DNA of 64,000 nucleotides from Utricularia gibba (GCA_002189035.1 CM007990.1:1922001-1986000), one strand, 5' to 3'; shown: positions 48,689 through 60,585, counted from the stretch's first letter. Notes: a model not told the origin generated them from the sequence alone. Translations and numbers: made by a program.

Positions 48689-50105
48689 TCCCCATTTGCC
48701 CCACCAGCATCCCTCCTTGTTGAATACACCATGCCTCTGGTGAAGCTCTTGATAAGTAAGAACGTTGACTATATCGTGTGAGAACATTGGCTACTGACAA
48801 CATTTGGCTATGTTGCTGTTAGTGTAGGCATATTCTATGAGCACTAGTTCGCTGCTAAGGGAACATGCAGTCTCTGATGGTCGATTTGAGCTTGTTATAT
48901 TATGGCTTCCTTGAAAAGTAGATTTCGTGTTTACTGAAGGGTCATCCTGCATTGTAAATCAGTACGGAACTATCTTTCTCTATGGCAATAGATGGTGGAA
49001 TGTGGACTTACGATGAACTATGGTTGGATGGAAGCATGGAAAAAATGTTAAAATGTTTGGTTGATTATGAATTTGATTTGAATCTTTTTTACAATTGAAT
49101 CGGATCCCTGAATTCTAGTTATATTTATCATTTGAATAATTTTTATGTTCTAATTTTTCATAATAAAGATGAATATCAGATACGAAAAGGAGAGAAACAC
49201 ATCAACATAAGTTTTAATTAAGATAATTTAAAAAGTTATGAACATAATACATAATTATTTTAGAATAGCTATTATTTAAAACAATTAAATAAAAAACATC
49301 TTATGTTTTAGAATTATTTAGCTTAAAAGTAAAATAAATATTACATAAAATCTGTTACTAATGAGAATTTATTAAAACTAAAACTTTGTAAAAAGTATTT
49401 AAATATAAAATATTAGTGTCATAGTCTACAATGTTTACTTCATTTATAAAAATAGTCTACATTTTTATACCATTTATTTCCACTATTTAAAAATCAAGCC
49501 TCATGAATTTTCATTATTTCAAAATCGAGTAAAATAAAATTTCACCATTTAAAAATTGGTATTTTAATTTTCATAAAATTAGTCATTATAATTTATAAAA
49601 GTAATTTGATATAAGTAATTTATATTATTTGTAATAACTGGTACACTTATTTTTTTAATTGTTTAACAGTATATAAAACTAGTTTTCATAAAACTTTTTA
49701 TATATGTTCCTCCCTCTATATTTACATCACATTTACACCTAATCCTCAAAGTTTTCTACCTATTAAATTTGATAATACTCCACAACTCCCAAAATCCCAT
49801 TAAACGTGACCATACCTAATTACATGCGATAATGCCCAATCATTCGGTAACAGATTGTGTTAAGAATTGAAAAATAAGGCATTGACACTTACTACAACAA
49901 TCCACCACCGAGCTACGTTTGGCACAATCAATCATCTTATTAAAAACGATACAAGACATTGTATAAATGAAAATATAAACCAAGTAACAAGACATTGTAT
50001 TACCCTTGATACTAAAAAAAGTGAATAACGATACAAATATTATTTATAATTGAAAATTTTCATAAACATAATTCATGGATTATGCATGCTGAACTTATCC
50101 CTTTA
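48689..50105. other. 3' flank of GOT1 and AT-rich spacer
   Basis: Probable 3' untranslated region to about 49000, then AT-rich DNA. The last part, up to the Harbinger edge at 50106, may contain the other half of a Copia LTR. No gene. Confidence 0.4.
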
Positions 50106-50760
50106 GGCTGTGTTTGGTAATGAGGATAATATGGGATAAGATGGGATATACTAATATGCAGGATAATAATAACGTGTTTGGTAAACAGAAGTAAATTTTT
50201 CTGGAATACTTTTTTCTTTTCTATAAATCATAAAAGTATCCTCATCAAAATCCCTCCTTAATTTTATACCTTACACATGAATAACTTTTTGATTATGAAA
50301 AGTCTAAAATATCCATAAATACATCTACATCTTGTCTTGAATTAAATTTGGGAGAAAATTATTTTTCAACCCTACAATTCTGTTTCCCCTCAAACTGCGA
50401 ATTTCTTCCTCCATCTATAAATTTTCTTCCTCAACCTGTGAATATTTTCTATACCAACTTGCAAAATTTGGATCGTAGACCCATTGTTGGGTCTCAAATT
50501 CATGTAATTGAGGTCCATGTTTTGACTATTTGGCGGCACAACAAAGTATTCATTCGGTGTCCCACCCATTTGTAGACATCAAAATCGAAGGTTAGTAGCC
50601 AAGATGAATGAATAATTTCTTTAATAATGCAAACATATTCATTTTGTATTTTCTGATTGTTTGCTTTGTTCCTGATGTGTGTACGCATAAGCATGTAGTG
50701 TCTTTTGCATTAATTATTATATGTGATGAATTAATTGTAGGAACCTAAATTATTTATTTA

Positions 50761-52055
50761 GATGGAATCAATTAATGAGAATGCTCAGTTATTGCTATTG
50801 TCATATTTGTTGCAAAGGAATTTCGAAATTGCTCATATTATTGTGTTGCTTTGACTACGTTCTCATGGTTCAAGACAGCAATGCCGATACTCATATACAT
50901 CGAAAATGCCAAGACAAATTGAACATCTCCATGAATTAGTTAGCAACATGAACAACACAGCTTTGGAGGAATTGAGGATGAATAGAGATGTCTTTGGATG
51001 ATTGTGTTGTCTATTTCGTGATTATGCAAGGCTTCGTGACTCGAAGTATGTAACTATAAGTGAGAAAGCCTGTATTTTCTTAGGTATTTTAGTCCATCAT
51101 AAGAAGATGCGAGTTCAAAAGTCATCCTTCAAAAGATCGACATGGACAATTAGCTGTCACTTCAAGGTCGTTCTTGCAGCTATTTTATGCCTGCATGATA
51201 AGCTGTTAGTTAAGGGTGAACCTGTTATTACTACCAGTGCTACAGCAAGGTTACGTTTCTTTGAGGTACTATTTCATTTTTTGGTTATACAATGTTTATC
51301 TTAATAACTATTAATTGTTGAATGTTTGTAATATGTGTAGAATTGTTTAGGTGCTTTAGATGGGTCCTATATTGAGGCATGGGTGCCTGAGTGTGATAAG
51401 TCAAAATATCAAACCCGAAAAAGTACAATAGCCTTCAATGTCTTGGGTGTATGTGATCAAAATATGAATTTTATTTACATGCTTGCTGGTTGGGAAGGAT
51501 CGGTTGCTGACAGCCGTATACTTAAAAGTGCTTTGTCGAAAGAAGTTGGTGGTCTACGAGTACGTAGTGGTTAGTTGTGAGGTTAGTAAGATTTTTAAAT
51601 GTTTTTCCATGCATGTTGTGATTACAGGTTGCTATTATCTATGCGATAATGGCTACACCAATTGTGATGGTTTCCTAGCTCCATATCAATGGGGTACTGG
51701 AAATTCAGCACCTCAAAATGCGAAAGAGTTGTTTAACATGCGGCACGCCTCAACGAGAAATGTAATTTAGACAGCATGGGGAATTTTAAAGACTCGATGG
51801 GCCATTCTTCGGTCAGCATCCTACTATCCAGTTCAAACACAAAGTCGCATTATTCTTGCTTGTGCTTTATTACACAATTTCGTAAGAATGAATATGGCAT
51901 ATGATCCGTTGGAAGCCGAAGTGTCAGAGAATTTTACTGAATCTGCTGAGCAAGGGGCTGGTGAGTTCATAGCAGCTATTAAAACCTCTCCAGGGTGGTG
52001 TACATGGCGTGATGAGCTTGCAACGATTATGTGGAATGAGTATATGAATAGATAA
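50761..52055 (+). pseudogene. Harbinger DDE transposase
   Basis: The N-terminal piece starts MESINENAQLLLLSYLLQRN (50761), then changes frame. The second frame from 50906 has HLHELVSNMNNTALEELRMN, a TGA at 50999-51001, then YARLRDSKYVTISEKACIFL. Exons end at 51265, continue 51341-51569 (NCLGALDGSYIEAW, GWEGSVADSRIL, the two Asp motifs) and 51628-52055 (CDNGYTNCDGFLAPYQ, LACALLHNF, stop TAA). Phases close across both introns. A TAG at 51769-51771 stands where the family has the Glu of RNVIERxFG, so the third catalytic residue is lost. About 390 residues are recognisable. Confidence 0.9.
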
Positions 52056-52377
52056 GCATTCGTTTTTTGTGTTTCTGTTAACTATCATATCCAAGATTGA
52101 ACATTTGTTATTTTTAAACATGGTGGAACATGTCGTTGCAAAGTGAACTTAAGATTATTATCAGTATTTTTATAAATCATATTTATTTCTAAACATGCGA
52201 GAACATTCGAGAACATTCGAGATGCAATAATTAAAAAAATATTTTTATAATCATATGACATATGTTTACTAAAAATATAAATAATTTAAATATGTTATTT
52301 ATTAAACCATATGATAAATATGAAAGTTTCTTAGTTTTTAATTTTATTAGCATTCGATCCTTAGTTATACTTTGGAC

Positions 52378-52658
52378 GGCACCTTCAAAATAATGCATTG
52401 TGTGGGTGTTTGAGAAGAGTGGGTAAGACCATTTCCAGGCACCCACTTCCCTCATGTGGGTGCCTCGGGAGGGTGTCTTGAAAGAGAGTTGACCGGCACC
52501 TACAAAATAATGCATTGTGTAGGTGTTTGGGAAGAGTGGGTAAGATCATTTCCAAATACACACTTCTTTGATATGGGTGTTTGGGAAAGGGTATTTGTGA
52601 CAGTTTTCCAGACACCCACTTCCCTCATGTGGGTGCCTCGGGAGGGTGTTTGTGAGTC
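52378..52658. repeat. tandem array of ~116-bp units with an internal hairpin
   Basis: CGGCACCT starts units at 52378 and 52494 (period 116). A 37-base stretch beginning CACCCACTTCCCTCATGTGG recurs exactly at 52440 and 52613, with a diverged copy between. Within it GGCACCCAC and GTGGGTGCC form a perfect 9-bp stem. It is GC-richer than its surroundings and sits inside the Harbinger element, after the transposase gene. Confidence 0.85.
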
Positions 52659-52724
52659 TGCAACCAGATATATCCAAACGTTTCGGTACGAATCGAACCC
52701 ACCTCTATCCATGTGTATCCTATG

Positions 52725-52907
52725 TTAATACTACCTATGAAATAAGTAATTTGGTAGAAATCCCACATACGGACATAGGTTATGCATAAACCACGCCTGT
52801 ATGTATCCCACATTAATGGCACCTACGAAATAAGTAATGTGGTAGGAGTCCAACACATTTATGTATTGGACTCTTACCAAATTACTTATTTCGTAGGTAG
52901 CGTTAAT
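52725..52907. repeat. direct plus inverted copies of a ~42-bp sequence
   Basis: A unit containing CTATGAAATAAGTAATTTGG starts at 52725. A second direct copy starts at 52812 (CTACGAAATAAGTAATGTGG), and an inverted copy runs 52865-52907 (ACCAAATTACTTATTTCGTA). Copies two and three form a long hairpin with about 43-bp arms and a 9-bp loop. Confidence 0.85.
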
Positions 52908-53663
52908 ATAAAATAATTTAATACATGAATTTAAATACATAAATCAAAGTTTATGTTGAACATTGTTTTTTATTGTAAAACATATTAATAAAACAAAAAT
53001 TGATATTAAAAAAATTCCAATTTATGTAATTATTCGAAAATGAAATATATGTTGTATATTATTCACATAAAAATAAATCATTAAATTTTGATTTATACAT
53101 ATATTAGGTTCACTTGTTTCTTGAACTATAACTCAATAGATTTATACGATAAAACAGAATAACAAAAATTTAGAAAATATGATAACGTCCAACTCATTAT
53201 TCTTCGGATGATGTTATGCTGCAAGTGTGGTCTACTTTTATGAATTTTCTTGCGAACCTGTTATTATGTTTTAGTTTTGGGAGTCAAGGTGTTTGTGAAC
53301 TGAAGAAGACAAAAAGATAATGGATGATACACCATTTGAACCAGGGGAAGTTGTTATCTACATTGACAGCTCTATATATATATATTTTTTGGAGCTCAAA
53401 ACTATGATGTTTCAAAACTATATAATGTCTATAGTGTATGTAAGAAGTCGGATGAACTGATGCTTTCCGTGGTCTTGAAGAGCACCAATAGATGATGCTG
53501 CCCAAAAAAATATTGCATCATTGATAAAACCTATTCCCTGACAAGTTGTTGGACCAATTCTCTGTGCTCATCATCTGAGAGACACAAAAACAATTGCATG
53601 TCCAGAAAACTGATTTAATTATCTGCCAATAGGGATATTTTAAATGATGAGAGTTGTGTAAGA
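52908..53663. other. non-coding interior of the Harbinger element
   Basis: Between the hairpin and the 3' end of the Myb/SANT-like gene. AT-rich, with no conserved frame. Confidence 0.4.
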
Positions 53664-56230
53664 CTATACTTGAGTCACATGCACAATCTGAATGGGTGTC
53701 AGTAACATGTCTATTTTACGAAGGATGGATATAGCCTCATTTTGTTGCTTTAATTGAGCATCAACAGGTGCCATCAATTTTTGTTGTATAAGTTCAATGA
53801 TAGCATCTGGTCCTTTATGCATTGCTTTTAATTCTCCAATAAGTTCTCCAATAACTTCATCCTCTCTTTGTCTCTTGTGAAATTTCCTCTTGTGTGACCC
53901 TACACTGTTCTCAGCAGTATCACCATTAAGAGTAGATGATTCGGCTTCTGAAATTGGCACAAAAGCTGGTATTTGAGTTGTTGGTGATTCTGGTTCATTG
54001 TTCATATTGACATGATAGTCATTGCCTTCAACTTCAGTGGATGCACGGTTGATAGCTTCCTCATGAGCAACTTCATCTTTCCCAGTAGCACGATCTGTTC
54101 CAAAAATCTCTACCCAATCTTCATAAAAAGGCCATACCTTATTTCTCAAGCCTTTGAGTCCCTTGATGGTTGCCTAAAAACAAAATTCAACACTCGCGAT
54201 AGTTTTTCTCAGACACTTACAACAAGTAACATATAAAAAAATGTAAGAACTCCCACAAAATGGATTCTAAAACAATTACAAAAACCATATAATTAAACTA
54301 ACTCATATCAGCAACGATTCCCAAATAATTAGCAGAATGGATTCTTAATAGTCACAAACTAATAAAAGTAGTAACTTTCCTAGAAAATGCCAATTCATCC
54401 CATATCTCGTCCGTGTTGGGTTTCTCGTAGACATCGTATGTAAAAAAAGCAGCGTAATTTTAAAAATTTTGAGAAACCCCCAACCCAGATCTTGGAATAC
54501 GGTACACATCAGACAAAGGAATGTTGAAAATACCTTTCAGAGGACTCCGTTGTTCACCAACCGTCAATTGCAGACGGCCTCTATGGTATCCACACGTGGA
54601 GCACTCCGTCGATAACCTTCTCAAGGCTCTTGAATGCTGGTCGAATTTCATAGGTGCTAGTAGAGAAAAACACCTCTTTGTGGATCAGTTTCAGAGAGCA
54701 CGAAGACCTTGGAGCAGATCTCAAGTTCTAAATCTTTTTTATAGATATTTTGTGATATATCAAATTATATCTATATGAGATCTTTTATTTTGAGTTTAAT
54801 CAATATTAATTTCAAAATAACTCTCTATTTAATTTATCCACCTTATCAATTACATCTCATGTAATTGTGTTATTTATTTTATATCGATGAGTGACTCCAC
54901 TGTTGTGTGTAACCCTATAGGCTTCTTCAATCAAGGCCGTAATAATGGATTTATTAATTAACTCTTAATTAATCAAATCCATCATTATCGATCATGAGTG
55001 ATGTCTAGCAACATATCATGATCCCCAAGATTAAAGAATAATTAAGTGAACTGATTGAGCCCTTCCATGACCAGCCACCATGCAATGAACAGCTTTCATC
55101 ATACTTATATCTCATTTAATAACAGAATATGGGTGTGTGTCTTTGTGATGTATCGAACTTATAATTGCATTCAAGCACTAATACTCAATGACCTACTCAA
55201 ACAATTCAAGTGTCATTACCCTAGGCCCAGGACTTACTGTTAGGCTTTGATGCAATTACTTGAGATATGATCTCATCGCTAACATGAGTGATGAATCTTT
55301 TATTGATCAATCAACTATCTCCAATCTTAAGGAGTCACATTCCTACTCATCCATAGTAGGCAAGCCATGGTTAGGCTCCCATTAGTAATGAGCAAAAATG
55401 TGAGCTTAAGATCAAGATAACTTTGTTGACCTCAAGTCTAAGCTTACTTGCACGGCTGTCATATTCGAGATCTCGCTACTAACACTTGGTTAGCTTCCCA
55501 CAGTAGCATTTCGAAGATGAGTCATCCAATGAATCGATTCTCTAATTGACACCCACACATAGGTTCTAGTAATCTCATTACATCAATTGTGAAAACCATT
55601 GCCTAAACAGTTTAGGGAACTCAATATGTGCCAGCTTATCCGTATTTGTGATATCCTCATTTCACAAACACTCTAGCCAGGGAGTTTTTAACTTGAACAT
55701 AAATGCTTAAAGAATATCACATTATGATCTCATCATAATTTCTATAGCACATAGATCAAGTAGAGGATTTTATCAATGATGTAAACTTGATCACAATTCA
55801 AGGTAAACATCAAAGGATAAGATTTGCCGATGAGTTGATTGTCTCTAAAACACATACACCAACAGTCCAGTGCTTCTAACATCCTTGTTGTGCTATTCCA
55901 CCCTGTTCCCGATCAAGAAAGAATGCCCATGATCATGTAGTATTCCTTTTTCCAGATCTTGATTTTCGAAGAAATGTGTGGAATAGCTGTCAAAGTTGAA
56001 GTGGATTTGCGTTTCTTCATCATCTTCTCAAGAGCTACATAATACCCATTTCTAAAACCATTTTCACTCTTCCACCCACTGTCAATAATATCCTTGAAAG
56101 CGATAACAAGAAGACATTCTTCTTCAACATTCCACCCGCATTTCGATTTCGATTGACCATTGTTGTTCTCTATGTGGGACGTGCTCATTTCGCACATAAA
56201 ATTGGAGAATGATTGAAGAGCCGAAGTCAA
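53664..56230 (-). pseudogene. Harbinger partner protein with Myb/SANT-like domain (ORF1)
   Basis: PIF/Harbinger elements need this DNA-binding partner to bring in the transposase. On minus, 56230-55913 reads KCGWNVEEECLLVIAFKDII and KIKIWKKEYYMIM, the SANT-like trihelix start. A TGA at 55910-55912 cuts the frame, then SGTGWNSTTRMLEALD continues to the solo LTR edge at 55865. The reading resumes at 54413 (EIWDELAF), and a last exon 54173-53664 gives GLRNKVWPFYEDWVEIFG, an acidic/Ser-rich middle, KRKFHKRQRED and a coiled tail. The intron before 54173 is only roughly fixed. Confidence 0.87.
54414..55864 (-). mobile_element. solo LTR D (1451 bp) in the Harbinger ORF1 exon
   Basis: On minus it starts TGTTGGTGTATGTG and ends GAAACCCAACA; the six outer bases TGTTGG/CCAACA are perfect inverted repeats. 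Flanking 5-mers are GTCCG (54409-54413) and GTCCA (55865-55869). The partner-protein reading stops at one edge and resumes in frame at the other. No primer site or coding region is inside. The orientation is a guess; the superfamily is probably Copia-like from TGTTG..CAACA ends. Confidence 0.85.
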
Positions 56231-56451
56231 GAACCCTACCCAGATAAAAAAAACGTAGAAGGGTAAAAATGTCTTTGTTCAAAATCTGTAAAAAGTAATC
56301 TAATATATGTCTACCAAACAACTCATGGGATATCTTATTCCAACCCATAAATTCCATACTACCAAACATAATGTGTATTTATAGGAGGGATAATTTTTAT
56401 CTGGTATAAATTATACCAGTATTACTAAAACTACTACCAAACACGGCCTTA

Positions 56452-57955
56452 ATATGCTGCATAACTCTTCCCAAGATGATGTCTTATCATTTGTATAGGC
56501 AATAAGCATGTAATCATTGTAATTGCTCATTATAAATAGACCTCACGACATTATATGAAAACTAGTATTTTTTTTCCATTTCTTCTGTTATGGTATCAGA
56601 GCGTGAGGTCACTTGAACCGTTCTTACAGATTCTTCACCCATTTTGCTACTCTTTTCTCTATACTTTTCTTAATCCTTCTATTATGGCCCAAGAAATAGA
56701 TAAAGAAATATTGGAAGCCCTTTGCACTACTACTCTTAATATTCCTACCTCTACAACCACTTCTTCTGCTTTTCTAAATCCCTACCAAATTCTCCTAGGA
56801 GGCAATGCTGCTGTAACTCTCACCCCAACACCTCTAATAGGGCTCAACTACAACACATGCGCTAAAGCTGCCCTATATCACTAGAGAAGTACAAAGACCT
56901 AAAAGGGCAAATCCCCAATATGAAAATTGAGTACATGGCAACGATCTAGTTGTCTCTTGGCTTTTGTTGAAAATATTGCCTCAACTATTTATCTGAAGAC
57001 TACAACTTTTACCATCCCTCTACAATGTAAATCTGGTAAATGCAGCAACAAATGCTATATGAAATATCAGCAACAACGAGAGAAGGGCCAGGTTCTGAAA
57101 TTTTTTACAAGGGTTAGAGCACTTTATCACAGCTTGATGACTCAATTACTCAACAAATCTCCATTCCCAAGTATTGATTAAGCATACCATGCTGCTTTTC
57201 AAGAATAGCAACGCATTTGTCAAATGCCCCTTCTACCAACCCATGTGGATGCCTCGGCTTTCTTAAGTCGTGCTTCTTCCGTAAAATCCTCCTCCTCTGG
57301 AAATGAAATGAAGTGTCTCAAGTGTGGCAGGACTAATCATACAATAGAACAGTGCTATTATATCAATGGCTTTCCTTCAAACAAGAAGAGATCAACAAAA
57401 GGGACATCTCAAAATCAATGGGCGCATTCTGCAAATCATACCACTGCAACACCAAGAGACCCATTGGAAACCAAAAATCTGATAGATGATGAATCCATAT
57501 AGATAACTCACGGTCAACTGAAACTCTTGATGCATCAATTGTAGAATTGTGCCTCTCAAAGCAACGTTGTATCAAAACCATCGACCCCTGACCTGAATGG
57601 TAACTTTGTTGATAAAAATGCTACTCCCATGACATACTCTACCATGATTCATTTTGTCTTGAATCGTAATGCATGGATTATTGATTTAGGAGCTAGTGAG
57701 CATATGTGGAATAATTTATCCCTCTTTTCATTGTATGATATAAGCAGTGCCTTTTTTTGTTTTCCTAATGGCATGCGTACACAAGCCACCCACATTGGCA
57801 ATGTACGGTTGAGACCTTCACTGATTCTGCACAATGTATTGCATGTCCCATGTTTTAATGTCAACTTGATATTAGTGAACATGTTAATAACACAAAATTC
57901 TGTTTGTGTCTTGTTCACACTTGATAAGTGTTTTCTGCAAAGCTTGTTCAAATGA
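56452..57955 (+). pseudogene. Ty1/copia element, left part: LTR end, primer site, gag, protease
   Basis: TGGTATCAGAGC at 56591-56602 is a perfect primer-binding site for initiator Met-tRNA, and TATAAATAGACC at 56532 is the LTR promoter TATA. gag follows from about 56684 (MAQEIDKEILEALCTTTL) with frameshifts. A clean zinc knuckle, KCLKCGRTNHTIEQCYYING, lies near 57311. The protease/linker reads AWIIDLGASEHMWNN near 57670 (usual DSGA, here DLGA) and VLHVPCFNVNLI near 57836. It ends abruptly at about 57955. Confidence 0.87.
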
Positions 57956-57957
57956 CA

Positions 57958-60585
57958 GACGATTGGATGGGGGTAAACAAGAGAATAGCTTCACATTTTC
58001 TTGGATGTGATGCTAATTTATCTTTAGTAGCAACCATGTTAGCAGCAAAGGCTAGGCAACCAAAAACACACATGTGATCTAATTTTAGTGGTTTGAACAT
58101 GGTTATCTCGAATGGAATGAATACCTACCTAAAAATGGAGTCTTACAGTTCAAAACAGATGATGGTATCTTATTTATGATGTAGGTGGGCATGAGAAGGG
58201 CCTCTCCTTAGAAAGTTTTAAGTACTTCGGACTGAAACTTGATAGCTTGTGTGACTTCCAGAAGGTGCCTATACTTCTATTCCACCCTAGCATTTTGTTG
58301 CAATCTCTTGGTGCACAAATACTAATGATGTATCTTTTTCTTAGCACATAAATTCTATAAAGCAGCGCTCATGAATTCATCTCTCTTGTTTATCTGAATG
58401 TGTTTAGTGGTGAGATTGAAGTGATTCTCTATATATGCTAGAAATGCATGTATATAATTGTCCACCCCTAACTTATCTTTGAGCAGAAGGATTCATGTGG
58501 TCCTAGAGTAATTATCCACAATAGTAAGGGCATACTTCAAGCCATTGAAGGTTTCTAGATTATATGATCCCTATAAGTCATAATGAAGTAAATAAAATGC
58601 ATGAGGAGCTTGAGACATGCTCAAAGGGAATGAGATCTTTTAGCGAACTCACATATATCACATAGAGCTCCAAATAATCCACAATTAACATTCATATGTC
58701 TAGACTTTGAGTTCGAAATGTGATCAAAGTGACAATGCCACAAAAATTTTCATCTCCACCATGTAGGGTTCTAGCAAAAAAACTCATTGATAGTATCAAC
58801 ATATTCACTAGATAATGCCTCAATGTATGTGACTTCTGAGCTAATCCGATAAAAGCCTTGATCACATTTGGTTGAAATGAACTTTTTGTCAATCACATAG
58901 AGTCCATCACATATACTTCCAACACCAAGAAGCTCACTTGTATCTTCGTCGTATAGTAATCATGAAGAGCCAGAAAAGAAAATGTTGATGCGCATATCAT
59001 CTGTAAGTTTCCTAACAAATAGCAAGTTCTACTTAAAAGCAAGAATGTAGAGTGCATTCAGTAATTTTATCCTTTCAGTAATTGTGATCGATCCCATATA
59101 GTCAATAGGTACAAAGTGTCCATTAGATATATGGACTCTTGAGTTAGCCACCTATTTCAGAGTATCAAAATTGATCTTTGAGCAACTAATATGAGTGGTG
59201 ACACTAAAGTCAATGATCCATTTCTAGGAATTGCATATAAAATGCTTATAAACATTATTACCCATTCTTAGATCCATTTGTAACATACTTAAGAATTCTA
59301 TTTTAAACAAGTTCATAGATTGTGAGGGCCCTTGGTTATGACTATTTGATGTTGAGGCTTTGACAATTCTCAGCTTTGACAATTCTCTTTGAATAACCCG
59401 TAAAGGATCAGCATATGATGAGATGTCCAATGCATGAGAAAATTGTTCATCAATTGGTGACTCAACACATTATGCTATAGGTCTGTATGAAGGATATTTC
59501 AATTGTTGTTTGGATTGCATCTGCATTTGTGGGCATGAGCTGCAAGTCGGTCACTGTTGCCCAGAAGAGTTTGGTTGAGACTTCGCCTCATTCACATTGT
59601 TACTAGTACCCTTCTTCCTCCACAAGAGAGAAGGCTCAAGCAATTCTCTAGTATGTAGCCTCACTTGTTGCATATATTGTAGAACTCATTATCTCTTTCG
59701 TTGTCCTAGCCCAAGGTGAGGTGTTGAAGTTTGATCTCGCATAGGTTTAACTAGCATAGCAGAATTAGTGTGTATGTTGACCATATTTGGTTTCTTTCTG
59801 CACATATATTGCTCTATATTTAAGATTGTTGCATAGATCTTAGATATTGTCATGGACTTGGCCAAAATCTGGTTTCATATGACATCAAAATTGGGATGTA
59901 ACCAAGCAAAACTTGCGTTCACTTTCTAGAGTCAAAGAATTTTTCCGCATTAACAAATGTGCAGCATATGTCACACTACACTTTGGGAAATAATGCATCT
60001 AGCTCCTTCCAGAGAGTATTCAATTTGGTATAATAATGGACAATGCTGAGGCTTCCTTGTTTCAGATTATACATATTTGATTGAACTTGATATAACATAT
60101 TGATGTTGATCTGTCTGTAATGCACTTCAAGTATTTTCCACATTTCATGCAAGTTGTTACATCCCGTAAAATTGCCAACCAAATCCTTCAAAATGGAATT
60201 CAGCATCCAGGACATTAGCATGTAATCATTGCGTATCCAAAGGCTATAACATGAATTAGTCATTGGAGGCTTAGGTATTTCATGAGGATGATCCCTAACT
60301 TGTTCTTAGCTCCCAATGCCAATCGAACCCCTCAGCGCCAATTGAAATAGTTTTTTTGTTCAGTAGTTCACTTACTAGAGGCACATTCAGATGATCGGAT
60401 CCACTAAGATGTAGTGGATCAGTATGATTGACATCTCCTTCAAGAAATGCATTTTATATTGAAGATATGCCTATGCTGATTTGTCCTCCAGGTGTATGAG
60501 TAGTAGTATTTGTGGTTCTCACGAATGTCGCCAGTATTCACTGCCAGGTGATTGATGCGTGGCTCCTCCGAGCTCACCACACTAT
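57958..60585 (-). pseudogene. second Ty1/copia element in opposite direction: gag to integrase
   Basis: Read on minus from 60585: a worn primer site (TGTGGTGAGCTCGGAGG, consistent with loss of ATCA from GGTATCAGAGCTCGG), gag at 60263-59976 (MSWMLNSILKDLVGNF, MLYQVQSNMYNLKQGSLSIV), Gln-rich linker, protease near 59215 (KWIIDFSVTTHI), pre-integrase near 58890-58650 (LWHCHFDHISN, ALCDICEFAKR) and the integrase end near 58090-57990 (CVFGCLAFAANM, KDKLASHPRK). Reverse transcriptase is absent. Many stops. Confidence 0.85.

Larger units (their letters stand above)
50106..56448. mobile_element. PIF/Harbinger DNA transposon (6.3 kb) with TTA target duplication
   Basis: Ends are GGCTGTGTTTGGTAAT (50106) and the complement GGCCGTGTTTGGTAGT (ending 56448), flanked on both sides by TTA (50103-50105 and 56449-56451), the known PIF/Harbinger target. 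It carries the two expected genes: a DDE transposase on + (50761-52055) and a Myb/SANT-like protein on - (56230-53664). Both are broken. Subterminal TGTTTGGTA copies lie at 50111 and 50174 and, inverted, at about 56311, 56361 and 56434. A solo LTR adds 1.45 kb. Confidence 0.93.
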
